DNA from: Chlorobaculum sp. MV4-Y
GTDB lineage: Bacteria; Bacteroidota; Chlorobiia; Chlorobiales; Chlorobiaceae
Length of the DNA stretch: 64,000 nucleotides
Direction: 5' to 3'
Assembly: GCF_025244685.1 (NCBI RefSeq)
Contig: NZ_CP104202.1
Location: 1,812,471 to 1,876,470 of the forward strand
Shown: piece after piece, positions 55,674-64,000 of the stretch
Position numbering within the stretch: the stretch's first letter is position 1
How the letters are laid out: each line of letters begins with the position of its first letter
Notes under the pieces: generated by a model
What the model saw: the letters and a program-made list of their open reading frames with translations, nothing else
Database searches by the model: none
What the model was told of the DNA's origin: nothing
Program-made: the position numbers and the translations under genes

Positions 55674-56285
55674 TCAGGCTCCGAAATGGATATGGATGTA
55701 CTTCTGGAGTTCGCTTTCGGCATCCTCCTTGCACAGCCCGCAGACCGTGCTGATCTTGGTGTGCTCCTGAAGCTCGTAGAAGGTGCGTGCGCCTTCGAGC
55801 ACCGCCTCCTCGATGTCGTGATCGGTCACGTTCATGCACTGGCAAACCGTGCGGGCCTGCACCTTCTGGACGCGGTCGTTCATGCCGTTACGAATGAAAT
55901 AGTCGTTGATCGCCGCCCTGAGCGCCTTGTCGCCCAGCACCGAGCAGTGAATCTTGTTCTCCGGCAATCCGCCCAGCTCCTTGGCGACCTCTTTCGGCGA
56001 AATGTTGAACGCCTCGTCAAGCGTCATGCCCTTGACCATTTCGGACAAAATCGAAGTGCTGGCGATAGCGCTGGCACAGCCGTAGGTTTTCCACTGGCAA
56101 TCGGCGATCTTTTCGGTCTCCTTGTCCACCTTGATGGCCACCATCATCTGGTCACCACACTGGAGGTTGCCCTCCATACCGACGCCATCGAATGCGCTGG
56201 TGTCGGTACCCTGAAGAATATTTTTCGGACTCTCGAAATGCTCCTTGAGTTTCTCCGTATATGCCCATTCACCTGACTGAAGCAT
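55674..56285 (-). CDS. nifU: NifU-like Fe-S scaffold (IscU domain plus BFD-type [2Fe-2S] domain)
   Basis: 203 residues. The first 125 residues are an IscU/NifU-N scaffold with its three cysteines (NLQCGDQM, TYGCASAIA, KIHCSVLG). Residues ~140-190 form a BFD-like [2Fe-2S] domain (RTVCQCMNV; TVCGLC). The C-terminal CxxC domain of classic NifU (about 300 residues) is missing. It builds clusters with the sulphur from the adjacent cysteine desulfurase, whose gene overlaps its start by 17 bases. Confidence 0.9.
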   Translation of the reverse strand: MLQSGEWAYTEKLKEHFESPKNILQGTDTSAFDGVGMEGNLQCGDQMMVAIKVDKETEKIADCQWKTYGCASAIASTSILSEMVKGMTLDEAFNISPKEVAKELGGLPENKIHCSVLGDKALRAAINDYFIRNGMNDRVQKVQARTVCQCMNVTDHDIEEAVLEGARTFYELQEHTKISTVCGLCKEDAESELQKYIHIHFGA

Positions 56286-57477
56286 TAGTCTCTCCTTTTA
56301 CTTTGATATAAGCTGTTGACATGTTTCTGATTCTTTCTATGATGCCCGGTAGAACGTCGAGCATGTATTCGACCTCATCGACGGTGGTCGATCGGCCCAT
56401 GCTGATGCGGATCGAGCCGTGCGCGCGCTCGGCATCGACGCCCGTAGCGAGCAGCACATGCGACGGATCGAGCGAACCCGAAGCACACGCCGACCCGGTC
56501 GAAACCGCGATTCCTGCAAGGTCGAGGTAGAGTAAAATCGATTCGCCCTCTGCGCCGGGAAACGACACGTTGAGCGTGTTCGGCATAGAGTCGGTCGGGT
56601 GGCCGTTGAAAAGCGCATCGTCGATCCGGGCCGAGATGCCTTCACGCAGCATTTCACGGAAACCGAGCAACCGTTCCGCCTCAGCCGCCATCTCGATCTT
56701 GCGCATATCGACCGCCATCGCCAGGCCCATGATGCCGAGCGTGTTTTCGGTGCCCGCACGACGCCCCCGCTCCTGGTGGCCTCCGCGGATGAAGGGACAG
56801 TACGGCGTGCCCTTACGGACGTACAACGCGCCAATCCCTTTCGGGCCGTAAATCTTGTGACCAGAGATGGTCAGGAAATCAACGCCAAGATCGTTCACAT
56901 CGACCGGCACCTTTCCGAACGCCTGCACGGCGTCGGTGTGCATCAACGCTCCGTACTGGTGAGCAAGCACGCTGATCGCTGCAATGTCCTGAATCGTGCC
57001 GATCTCGTTGTTGGCCATCATGACCGAAACAAGGCCAACGCCACCCGACTTCAGAAACTCTTCGAGCTGCCCGAGGTCGATCTTGCCATAAGCGTCCACA
57101 TCAAGATAGCTCACATCGACGCCGCGATGAACAAGGCATTGAGAGGTCTCCAGCACGCACGGATGCTCGATGCGGCTGGTCACGATTTTCGGTCTCATGC
57201 CCGGAAAACACTGGCCGGTGCCACACGCAAACAGCGACAGCACGGTATTGTTACCCTCCGAGCCACTTCCGGTGAAAACGATCTCGCTCTCGTCAGCCCC
57301 CATGAAAGCCGCCACTCGATGACGCGCATCCTCGACATTGGCGCGGGCCTCGCGACCAAACGCATGCATACTCGAAGGATTGCCAAACATCTCCATGGCC
57401 GCCACCAGCTCCTTCTTCACCTCGGGATGCAGAGGCGTGGTGGCATTATGATCGAAGTAAATCTGTCTTGATGGCAT
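56269..57477 (-). CDS. nifS: Cysteine desulfurase NifS/IscS
   Basis: 402 residues from the ATG at 57477 (MPSRQIYFDHNATTPLHPEV). PLP Lys lies in TISGHKIYGPKGIGAL and the sulphur-carrying Cys in STGSACASGSLDPSH. It abstracts sulphur from cysteine for Fe-S assembly. The 3' end overlaps nifU by 17 bases, showing coupling. The pair is near general genes and away from a nitrogenase cluster, so a housekeeping role is as likely as one in nitrogen fixation. Confidence 0.92.
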   Translation of the reverse strand: MPSRQIYFDHNATTPLHPEVKKELVAAMEMFGNPSSMHAFGREARANVEDARHRVAAFMGADESEIVFTGSGSEGNNTVLSLFACGTGQCFPGMRPKIVTSRIEHPCVLETSQCLVHRGVDVSYLDVDAYGKIDLGQLEEFLKSGGVGLVSVMMANNEIGTIQDIAAISVLAHQYGALMHTDAVQAFGKVPVDVNDLGVDFLTISGHKIYGPKGIGALYVRKGTPYCPFIRGGHQERGRRAGTENTLGIMGLAMAVDMRKIEMAAEAERLLGFREMLREGISARIDDALFNGHPTDSMPNTLNVSFPGAEGESILLYLDLAGIAVSTGSACASGSLDPSHVLLATGVDAERAHGSIRISMGRSTTVDEVEYMLDVLPGIIERIRNMSTAYIKVKGETNASVR

Positions 57478-57707
57478 AACTGGTTTCTGAATTTCAATGA
57501 TTTTTGCCGCAAGCAGGACAAAGATAAGGTTATTACCGATGAACACCCATGCAGAAAGATAAGGTTCCCGGCATCAAACAAATATGGACTAAAATAGTCT
57601 TGCTTTATTTGAAAAGCAAACGGTGAGAGAGAAAAATGGAGTTTCCGGGGATGGGACAGACTGAAGCAGAAATGAAGCCACAAGGCGGTTCCTTGACTGA
57701 ACCCGCC

Positions 57708-58139
57708 TCAGAACCGTCCAAAAAAGAACAGAAGCATCAGGGTAATGAGAATGACAGCGGCCGCAGTTGCGCCCACGATCAACCAACGACGCTTTTTACC
57801 TTGTGACTTGGACACAAACCCATTCGGACCGTCAGTAACTAACTGGGCTGGAGGCGGTACCGAAAAGTTCGAGGCAGAAATACCCAGTTCACTCCGACAC
57901 GCATCGAGCAAAGCATCGTCGCCGACACCAAGTTCCGCGGCATACTTCTTGAGATAGGAGTGAACGTAAAGAGGCGGCAAAAAGCTAAAATCACCCTCTT
58001 CGATTTTTTCGATATGGGTGCTGCGAATCTTGATCAGGCGAGCGATTTCATCGACAGAGAGGGCTCTCTGAACGCGCGCTTGCCTGAGCGCCCGGACAAG
58101 CCGTTCAAGTGAACTCCTGTCCAAAGTCTCATCGGGCAT
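57708..58139 (-). CDS. HTH protein with C-terminal membrane anchor (RodZ-like)
   Basis: 143 residues. Residues 10-85 match the RodZ/HTH_25 cytoplasmic domain (ARVQRALSVDEIARLIKIRS; HIEKIEEGDFSFLPPLYVHSYLKKYA). A basic stretch KKRRW then leads into one membrane helix (LIVGATAAAVILITLMLLFF), and the chain ends three residues later. RodZ normally continues into a large periplasmic domain, which is absent. So this is a tail-anchored protein. It may link the cytoskeleton (MreB) or DNA to the inner membrane. Confidence 0.8.
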   Translation of the reverse strand: MPDETLDRSSLERLVRALRQARVQRALSVDEIARLIKIRSTHIEKIEEGDFSFLPPLYVHSYLKKYAAELGVGDDALLDACRSELGISASNFSVPPPAQLVTDGPNGFVSKSQGKKRRWLIVGATAAAVILITLMLLFFFGRF

Positions 58140-58378
58140 TGGAAGGGAATGGTTTTTTGTGATAAAAACACCACTGATTTATTTTTAAATCTATAAAAAA
58201 ATAGTGTTTTGCCCCAAAGTAATAATCAGCACACCGCAGAGATTCAGCTGTGAAATGCGGCAAAAAGCACTACTGCCTGTTACGAAATGACAACAAACCA
58301 CAAGGCGCTCCTGCTTAATCCACGCGACGAATGCTATACCAGCATTACATCATTATATCAGCCCCTTAGAGGGAAAAA
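58140..58378. other. AT-rich gap before the HTH gene
   Basis: 239 bases, AT-rich near 58160-58220, probably the promoter of the HTH gene. No terminator or RNA is evident. Confidence 0.35.
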
Positions 58379-60442
58379 TCATTCGGCACCGTAAGGGCCG
58401 AGCCATAGCCAGGCTTGAGTACCCATCGGACCGGCATGCTGTACAGCTTTTTTCAGAATATCCGAACCCGATGCTCCGGATTCGGATGCCTTTTTCAGGA
58501 GTTGTTTCAGGCTGACATGCTCATTTTCCTGCATCGGTTTCCAGGAAAGAAACAGCTGGTCTCCCGGATGAAACAGCTTGTAAATCGCGGCCTTCTCAGG
58601 ACTTGACGCATCGAAAAACACAATATCACCTTGTGGTTTAACGGCTACATACAAAAGCGATTCGCCAGCAGAAAAAAGCCATGAAACCTGATGATCAGTG
58701 CCGAGCATAGGGCCCCGACCAAGCAAGTGAAACGGCTCCGCAGTTCGTGAAACGAAGATAATGTGCCGGTAATCAGAGAGGCGATCACCCATCGATTGTA
58801 GAAGCGTGTCGCTCAACCACCGGCGATCATCATCGTCGGCAAGTATCGCCTCGAGATTCGGGCTGGCAGAGGCCAGCCGCTGCCGCAGCGTGGCAAAGCG
58901 GTCCCTGACCTGCGCTCCCGGCACTTTCGCGGTGACAATCTGCAACTCCCTGCTGCTGACCAGCATCGAGGTCGAAAGCGAGTCCCTGACAAAAAATCTG
59001 ATCAGCGCCTCGTCTGAGCGAAGGTGTTTCTGAAGCGTGCGTAAGGTGAGAAGCCGGGGCTGCAACCGCTCGGAAACCGCGCTGTCAACTTTGGACGCCT
59101 CCGCTATCAGCTCGATCAGCCGCCCCTGCTTCTCCCTGATAGCCTTGTCAACAACAGGAGCAAGCGCAAAACCCGTCCCATCTTCAAGTATGTTGATCTT
59201 TCGCTGGAGCAATCCTGAAATATCCCTGGTCAGTTCAATGATCTCGTTTTGCACAGCTTCATGGCCCGGCGGCAAACGGAATCCGGCAATACCTGCATGT
59301 ACCAGACGCCGCTGCTCCAGGTAGTCAGCCATGGCGCTGGCGTCGAAAAGCTCGATGTACCGTCTTTCAGCAGCCAGAAGATCGCCAAGCTCACCAGCCG
59401 CCTCCCGCTCAAGGGTGACATAGTCGGTAGCCGTGGCGGGTATACCGTAATGCTGACAGGCAGCAAGCCCGAGCCGGTATGCTTCGATCCGCTCGGCGGG
59501 AGGAAGCTCGACAGAACGGCCAAGCATGAAGAGCGCCGCAACTTTCGCAAATGGCATGTTTCTCTGCCCAAAATATTCGATGACGCTGCGATACGTATCA
59601 GGTTTACGGACAATGATGTTGTTGGATTCATACTGGAGGATGGCCACAAGCCTGGGATAACCGGCCTCTTGTGCAATGGCCAGCGCGCGAAACAACAGAT
59701 AGCTGGCGTTCGGACGCTGCTTTTCCATTTGCTGGAGACTCTTGGCTGCAATACGCAACGCCTTGATCTTCACCTCCGGAGACGCATTCATCTTTGTCAC
59801 CCGGCCTGAAATCATGGCGATCTTTCCTGCCAGATTGTCCGGCGTATCGAGACCGGCTACTCTACCCGTCAGGGCACAATCGAGAATCCCGGAAAGACCC
59901 GATATTTTGATGGCATTATCATCTGAAGTCGAAAGTCTCGTATAGATACGCAAGGCATCAATGATCTTTCCTGCCCTGAACAAAAGACGCGCCTCATCAA
60001 AGAGCTGCCATGCATCAGGATTTCTGAGCGAAGCCATGACCGATGCTGCCTGACCGTACATGCCAAGCTCGGCATACATTCTTCCCGTATCGAGCGCTAC
60101 AGCGGTGTGCAGCGAATCAGGCAGGGTTTTGCCGCCATGCCGCCGGATAGCATCCCAAGTGCGGAATGCACCGGAGTAACGCCCGGTAAGAAACTCGATC
60201 CGGCTCTTCCGGCAAAGCGCATCCAGAGCCTTCTGACTGAACCCATTCAGGGTATCTGCGGCCAGTGCCCGATCGTAGCGGTCAAGTGCATCCGGATACT
60301 TCTTGAGCCGATAGAAGCGAGCCGCCTCTTCGTACAGGGAAGCAGTATCCGCGTCCTGCCCCTGATGGCTGCACGAAAAAAGCGGTAGCACAAAGCAGAG
60401 CGACAAGAGGCTGCGCAGGCACAACGATCGAACAGTTTTCAT
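58379..60442 (-). CDS. TPR lipoprotein with CHAT-like C-terminal region
   Basis: 687 residues. A lipoprotein signal ends in PLFSC, with Cys24 as the lipid site. Residues 35-350 hold several TPR-like helical pairs (EEAARFYRLKKYPDALDRYD; GKIIDALRIYTRL). From about 480 the pattern SDEALIRFFVRDSLSTSM, YRHIIFVSRTAEPFHLLGRG and SWLFSAG resembles the first half of a CHAT (caspase-HetF-associated) domain. The catalytic His-Gly and Cys of active CHAT proteases are not visible, so it looks inactive. Anchored in the envelope, it may be a scaffold. The CHAT call is inference. Confidence 0.65.
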   Translation of the reverse strand: MKTVRSLCLRSLLSLCFVLPLFSCSHQGQDADTASLYEEAARFYRLKKYPDALDRYDRALAADTLNGFSQKALDALCRKSRIEFLTGRYSGAFRTWDAIRRHGGKTLPDSLHTAVALDTGRMYAELGMYGQAASVMASLRNPDAWQLFDEARLLFRAGKIIDALRIYTRLSTSDDNAIKISGLSGILDCALTGRVAGLDTPDNLAGKIAMISGRVTKMNASPEVKIKALRIAAKSLQQMEKQRPNASYLLFRALAIAQEAGYPRLVAILQYESNNIIVRKPDTYRSVIEYFGQRNMPFAKVAALFMLGRSVELPPAERIEAYRLGLAACQHYGIPATATDYVTLEREAAGELGDLLAAERRYIELFDASAMADYLEQRRLVHAGIAGFRLPPGHEAVQNEIIELTRDISGLLQRKINILEDGTGFALAPVVDKAIREKQGRLIELIAEASKVDSAVSERLQPRLLTLRTLQKHLRSDEALIRFFVRDSLSTSMLVSSRELQIVTAKVPGAQVRDRFATLRQRLASASPNLEAILADDDDRRWLSDTLLQSMGDRLSDYRHIIFVSRTAEPFHLLGRGPMLGTDHQVSWLFSAGESLLYVAVKPQGDIVFFDASSPEKAAIYKLFHPGDQLFLSWKPMQENEHVSLKQLLKKASESGASGSDILKKAVQHAGPMGTQAWLWLGPYGAE

Positions 60443-60633
60443 AGCGAACCGGAAGAGTAATGATGTGTTATTTTGATTTTACACAGAAATTCGCCGCCGG
60501 GCAAGCATCATCGCTCTGACAATGGCAACGCCTTTCAATGAAACGTTCAAAACACCAAACCGGTTATGTGAAGGTATTGCTGTATCTTGAGATATATCAA
60601 AGCATAACATGCCGGGTCACTGAACCTTAACTT

Positions 60634-61971
60634 ATGAGTCCCCAAAGCGCAGAAGCGATCATCATCATCCTGCTGATCCTCTTCGAAGGAGTCCTCTCTC
60701 TGGCGGAGTTCGCCATCATCTCTTCGAGCCCGGCCCGCCTGCGCGAGCTGCGGGAAGCGGGATGCCCATCGGCAACGGTCGCACTGAAACTTCAGGACAA
60801 TGCTGCCAGATTCCTCTCATCCATCAAAGTAACCACCACCCTGATCACCACCCTGACGAGCGTTTTGGGCGGACTTTTTTTTGCCGAACCACTCGCGGCG
60901 CTGTTCAGCCGTCTCGCCATACTTGAGCCCTACCGCCATCCTCTTGCGCTCACGGTCGTCATTGCATCACTCGCTTACCTGACTCACGTGATCGGCGGAC
61001 TGCTTCCGAAAAAATTCGCCCTCCGCCATCCCGAGTCTATCGCGGTAAAAATCTCCGGATTCATCGACAAACTCTGCGCAATCACCTTTCCGGCAGCGTT
61101 TCTCGCCGACGCTTCGGCATCCATGCTGCTCCGGACACTCGGCATGGAGGCAGACGAAAAGCCCCAGATCAGCGACGAAGATGTGATGCTCATGATCCGG
61201 CAGGGCACCAAGAAGGGGGTGTTTGAATCGGTCGAGTACGAGATGATTTCGAGAATTTTCCGCATGAGCGACAAGCGGGCCAGCGCCATCATGACGCCAC
61301 GCAGCGCGATCGAGTGGCTCGACCTGGAAAGACCTGACGAGGAGCTGGTCGCGCGGATCAAGGCCAGCGGCCGCTCGCGCTTTCCGGTGGCGAAGGGAAG
61401 CCTCGACGAACTTCAGGGCGTCGTCAGGTCGCTCGACCTGGTCAACTTCAGCCTCTCGTCGAAAGGCGGCAGCATTCGGGAAGCAATAAGGGCATCAATG
61501 AAGCCACCGCTCTTCGTGCCCGAATCGGTACCAGCCTTCCATGTGCTTGAACTTTTCAAGAAAAACCGCGCGCAACTGGCGCTGGTGATCGACGAACACG
61601 GCTCGGTACAGGGAGCCATCACCCTCACCGACGTACTCGAAAGCATCGTCGGCGACGTGCCGGCGGACGATGTCGAGGGCGACCAGAAACGCATCGTGCG
61701 CAGAAGCGAGCGCACCTGGCTGGTCGATGGCATGGTGCCGGTCGATGAGTTTCTCGCGGCCTTCAACCTCGAAGCCGACAAATTCTTCGACGAGGGCGAA
61801 CCCCGTTACGACACGATGGGCGGCTTCATGATGACCCGCCTCGGCGAGGTGCCCTCGGTCTCCGACTCCGTCCGATGGAACGACCTCACCTTCAAGGTGA
61901 TCAAAATGAACGGAAAGCGGGTCGGGCGCATTCTTGTTGAACAGGAGGCAAAAAACGCCGATAAAAAATAA
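60634..61971 (+). CDS. CNNM/HlyC-CorC family transporter protein
   Basis: 445 residues. An N-terminal DUF21 domain with about four membrane helices (EGVLSLAEFAIISSSPARL; ALRHPESIAVKISGF) is followed by two CBS domains (~210-335; IMTPRSAIEWL, LALVIDEHGSVQGAITLTDVLE) and a CorC_HlyC domain (EGDQKRIVRRSERTWLVDG). Members have been linked to Mg or Co efflux and tolerance, though often misnamed haemolysins. Mg handling would matter in a chlorophyll-rich cell, but that is speculation. The peroxiredoxin gene follows 17 bases later. Confidence 0.9.
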   Translation: MSPQSAEAIIIILLILFEGVLSLAEFAIISSSPARLRELREAGCPSATVALKLQDNAARFLSSIKVTTTLITTLTSVLGGLFFAEPLAALFSRLAILEPYRHPLALTVVIASLAYLTHVIGGLLPKKFALRHPESIAVKISGFIDKLCAITFPAAFLADASASMLLRTLGMEADEKPQISDEDVMLMIRQGTKKGVFESVEYEMISRIFRMSDKRASAIMTPRSAIEWLDLERPDEELVARIKASGRSRFPVAKGSLDELQGVVRSLDLVNFSLSSKGGSIREAIRASMKPPLFVPESVPAFHVLELFKKNRAQLALVIDEHGSVQGAITLTDVLESIVGDVPADDVEGDQKRIVRRSERTWLVDGMVPVDEFLAAFNLEADKFFDEGEPRYDTMGGFMMTRLGEVPSVSDSVRWNDLTFKVIKMNGKRVGRILVEQEAKNADKK

Positions 61972-61988
61972 CCAAACCATAGAAAGCA

Positions 61989-62435
61989 ATGATCAAAGAA
62001 GGTAAAATCGCCCCGGATTTCACGCTTCCCGACAGCGAGGGCAAAATGGTTTCCCTGTCGGAGTTCAAAGGCCGCAAAGTGCTCCTGATCTTTTACCCTG
62101 GCGACGATACGCCGGTCTGCACAGCGCAGCTCTGCGACTACCGCAACAACGTCACGGCCTTCACCAGCAGGGGAATCGAGGTGATCGGCATCAGCGGCGA
62201 CAGCCCGGAGTCGCACAAGCAGTTTGCCGAAAAGCACGAACTCCCCTTCCTGCTCCTGAGCGACCAGCAGCGCACGGTCGCCAAAGCGTATGACGCACTC
62301 GGCTTTCTCGGCATGGCGCAACGCGCCTATGTGCTCATCGACGAACAGGGCACGGTGCTGCTCTCATACAGCGACTTTCTGCCGGTCACCTACCAGCCGA
62401 TGAAAGATCTGCTCGCCCGCATCGACGCATCGTAA
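61989..62435 (+). CDS. bcp: Thioredoxin-dependent peroxiredoxin, BCP type
   Basis: 148 residues. FYPGDDTPVCTAQLCDYRNN holds the peroxidatic Cys (TPVC) and a second Cys five residues on, the usual resolving position of this subfamily. GISGDSPESHKQFAEKH is typical. It reduces peroxides in the cytoplasm. It is 17 bases downstream of the CNNM gene and likely in the same transcript. Confidence 0.92.
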   Translation: MIKEGKIAPDFTLPDSEGKMVSLSEFKGRKVLLIFYPGDDTPVCTAQLCDYRNNVTAFTSRGIEVIGISGDSPESHKQFAEKHELPFLLLSDQQRTVAKAYDALGFLGMAQRAYVLIDEQGTVLLSYSDFLPVTYQPMKDLLARIDAS

Positions 62436-62527
62436 CGATTGATGCGACACGCTGAGGTTGCCCGAATCCAAATCTTTTTTCGTATCTTCGCGGGCAAACT
62501 TTTCAGAACAAAATGCAGACCCGAATA

Positions 62528-62950
62528 ATGGAACGTACCCTTACCATACTGAAACCCGATTGCGTGCGCAAGCAGCTTATCGGCGCTGTCACCGACATGA
62601 TCGAGCGCGCCGGTTTCCGCATCGTGGCGATGAAGAAAACCCGCCTCACCAAAGAGACCGCCGGCGCATTTTACGCCGTGCACAAGGAGCGCCCCTTCTA
62701 CGGCGAGCTGGTCGATTTCATGTCGTCCGGCCCGTGCGTGCCGATGATCCTCGAAAAAGAGAACGCCGTGGCTGACTTCCGCACGCTGATCGGCGCAACC
62801 GATCCGGCGCAGGCCGACGAGGGCACCGTCCGCAAGCTCTATGCCGACAGCAAGGGCGAAAACATCATTCACGGCTCCGACTCCGCCGAGAACGCCGCCA
62901 TCGAAGGCGCCTTCTTTTTCTCCGCCGAAGAGGTGGTCAGGGTTGACTGA
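62528..62950 (+). CDS. ndk: Nucleoside diphosphate kinase
   Basis: 140 residues from the ATG at 62528 ([17 protein letters not shown]); an in-frame ATG at 62513 adds five residues. It shows KPDCVRK and [18 protein letters not shown]. In the active-site segment ENIIHGSDS, His is the phosphate-accepting residue. It equalises nucleoside triphosphates. The C-terminal [13 protein letters not shown] is typical. A strong bidirectional terminator follows. Confidence 0.95.
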   Translation: MERTLTILKPDCVRKQLIGAVTDMIERAGFRIVAMKKTRLTKETAGAFYAVHKERPFYGELVDFMSSGPCVPMILEKENAVADFRTLIGATDPAQADEGTVRKLYADSKGENIIHGSDSAENAAIEGAFFFSAEEVVRVD

Positions 62951-62977
62951 TTGGAATCAGGAGTGACCGGACTTCAT

Positions 62978-63019
62978 AAAAAAGAGCGGCCTGAATTCAT
63001 CATCGGGCCGCTCTTTTTT
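62978..63019. terminator. Bidirectional terminator between ndk and the AI-2E permease gene
   Basis: AAAAAAGAGCGGCC pairs with GGCCGCTCTTTTTT over 14 bp, with A and T runs on the two sides, serving both convergent genes. Confidence 0.9.
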
Positions 63020-63049
63020 GTTTTACTCACACGCTGCCTTGTCACGACC

Positions 63050-64000
63050 TCAGGGCGCTGATCCATCGCTTCCCGCAGCCGGCCTGCCACCCGAACGCCG
63101 TTCGATCAGCGACTCGCTAAAGGTCTCACCGTAAATGTCCCACACCGTCACGAACAGCGCCGCAATGACCGGGCCAATGATGAATCCGGGCAGGCCAAAC
63201 ATGCCGATGCCGCCGAGTGTGCCGAAAAAGATGAACAGCTCGTGCATGCTGGTGTCGCGCCCGACCAGAATCGGACGGAGGACATTGTCAATCTGGCCGA
63301 CGATGATACTGCAAAAGAGAAAGAGGCCGATCGCCTGCGTATAGTTACCCGACAAGGCCAGGATAATGACTGCCGGAACCCAGATAATGGGCGAACCGAT
63401 AAGTGGCAAAAGCGACAGTGTCGCCATGATCGCTCCCCAGAACACCGCCTGGTTGATGCCAGCCACATAAAAAGCAAAACCGGCCAGAGTCCCCTGAATG
63501 ACGCCAATGATGAGCGAGCCTTTCAGCGAGGCTCTTGTAACCGACACGAAACGGTCAAAAAGGCGCTTCTGATCACTCTCGTTCAAGGGAAGGTAGTACT
63601 TGATGCGCTCCAGAAGCTCGTGACCGTCCCGGAGCAGAAAGAACATGGTGTACCAGAAGATGATAAAAAGCACCAGATCGTAGATCGCCGTCCAGGTGAT
63701 CGCCGAAAAACTGCTGAGAACCGACGAGCCGAGATTGCCGAGAATTTCGGCAGCTTTTTCAAGAATCAGGTCGCTATAGCTCTCGATATCCTTGTAGAAA
63801 GGCAAGCTCGAAAGCATGTGCATGAACCCTTCGGGGTCGCGAAGCTGTTCGCGAATCAGCGGAATGGCCGTGCTGCTCAAAGAAAGGGCCTGCAGAATTA
63901 CCACGGTGAAAACAACTGCCAGCGGCAGGAAAACCATGAGGAAAACGATGAAAATGGTCATCGAGGCGCTCAGGCTCCGATGGCCCTTGAAAAGGGTGAT
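63050..64000 (-). CDS. AI-2E family transporter/permease (partial)
   Basis: The frame stays open to the window edge (LFKGHRSLSAS precedes the Met at 63961), so the N-terminus is missing. About 316 residues are visible, with some six membrane helices. GVIQGTLAGFAFYVAGINQAVFW and SPIIWVPAVIILALSG, then GTLGGIGMFGLPGFIIGPVIAA, are the conserved C-terminal helices of this family (formerly UPF0118). Members export or exchange small molecules or ions; the autoinducer link is not general. The C-terminal tail is short and hydrophilic. Confidence 0.88.
   Translation of the reverse strand: MTLFKGHRSLSASMTIFIVFLMVFLPLAVVFTVVILQALSLSSTAIPLIREQLRDPEGFMHMLSSLPFYKDIESYSDLILEKAAEILGNLGSSVLSSFSAITWTAIYDLVLFIIFWYTMFFLLRDGHELLERIKYYLPLNESDQKRLFDRFVSVTRASLKGSLIIGVIQGTLAGFAFYVAGINQAVFWGAIMATLSLLPLIGSPIIWVPAVIILALSGNYTQAIGLFLFCSIIVGQIDNVLRPILVGRDTSMHELFIFFGTLGGIGMFGLPGFIIGPVIAALFVTVWDIYGETFSESLIERRSGGRPAAGSDGSAP

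Noticed and set aside
1-64000. tRNA, rRNA, insertion sequences, prophage, or a replication origin
   Set aside because: I looked for cloverleaf-like GGTTCGA segments, transposase motifs, terminal inverted repeats and DnaA-box clusters by eye and saw none I could support.

Overview
The window reads as a chromosomal stretch of a green sulfur bacterium (Chlorobiaceae), most like Chlorobaculum tepidum or a close relative. The diagnostic genes are chlorosome proteins CsmA and CsmC, two large magnesium-chelatase H-type subunits in tandem, BchM, BchE, a bacteriochlorophyll synthase that fits BchK, and a glycosyltransferase that fits CruC (chlorobactene glucosylation). I saw no rRNA, tRNA, insertion sequence, prophage or replication origin. 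The species cannot be named from the sequence alone.

Layout. 1-4.9 kb: housekeeping genes (end of an M16 protease, trigger factor, acpS, a frameshifted nadC, folB, folK). 4.9-10.8 kb, all on the minus strand: a chlorosome block in which two ArsA/Get3-like ATPases with HSP20-like C-termini bracket a 749-residue acidic repeat protein, csmA and csmC. 11-16 kb: pyrK, ssb, holA, an extended SDR, and a divergent serine-palmitoyltransferase-like enzyme. 16.3-30.5 kb: a TonB-dependent receptor, then bchS, bchH, bchM and bchE, each major unit closed by a clear terminator. 30.7-33.3 kb: aldo/keto reductase, cyclopropane-fatty-acid synthase, Hsp20. 33.6-42.5 kb: a complete type I-E CRISPR-Cas locus (cas3-cas8e-cse2-cas6e-cas7e-cas5e-cas1e-cas2e) and an array of eight identical repeats. 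cas3 carries a one-base deletion. 42.6-49.1 kb: a DUF4438 protein, two tandem M23 endopeptidase paralogues, ArfB, a ferredoxin and a seven-bladed WD40 protein. 49.2-58.1 kb, minus strand: cruC, hisG, lpxH, a prenol (phytol/farnesol) kinase-like gene, bchK, miaB, nifU, nifS and a tail-anchored HTH protein. 58.4-64 kb: a TPR lipoprotein with a CHAT-like C-terminus, a CNNM/HlyC transporter, peroxiredoxin, ndk and a partial AI-2E family permease.

How the genes work together. Protoporphyrin enters the bacteriochlorophyll branch through BchH (with BchS as a second H-like subunit), is methylated by BchM and cyclised by BchE. BchK esterifies the bacteriochlorophyllide with an isoprenoid alcohol, possibly supplied as phosphate by the neighbouring kinase. 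CsmA and CsmC build the chlorosome envelope and baseplate, and CruC glucosylates its carotenoid. The most suggestive unexplained arrangement is the pair of ArsA-HSP20 ATPases and the RRKK-repeat protein around csmA/csmC, which may be a targeting or assembly system for chlorosome envelope proteins (inference). Two single-base deletions (nadC, cas3) could be real lesions or sequence errors.
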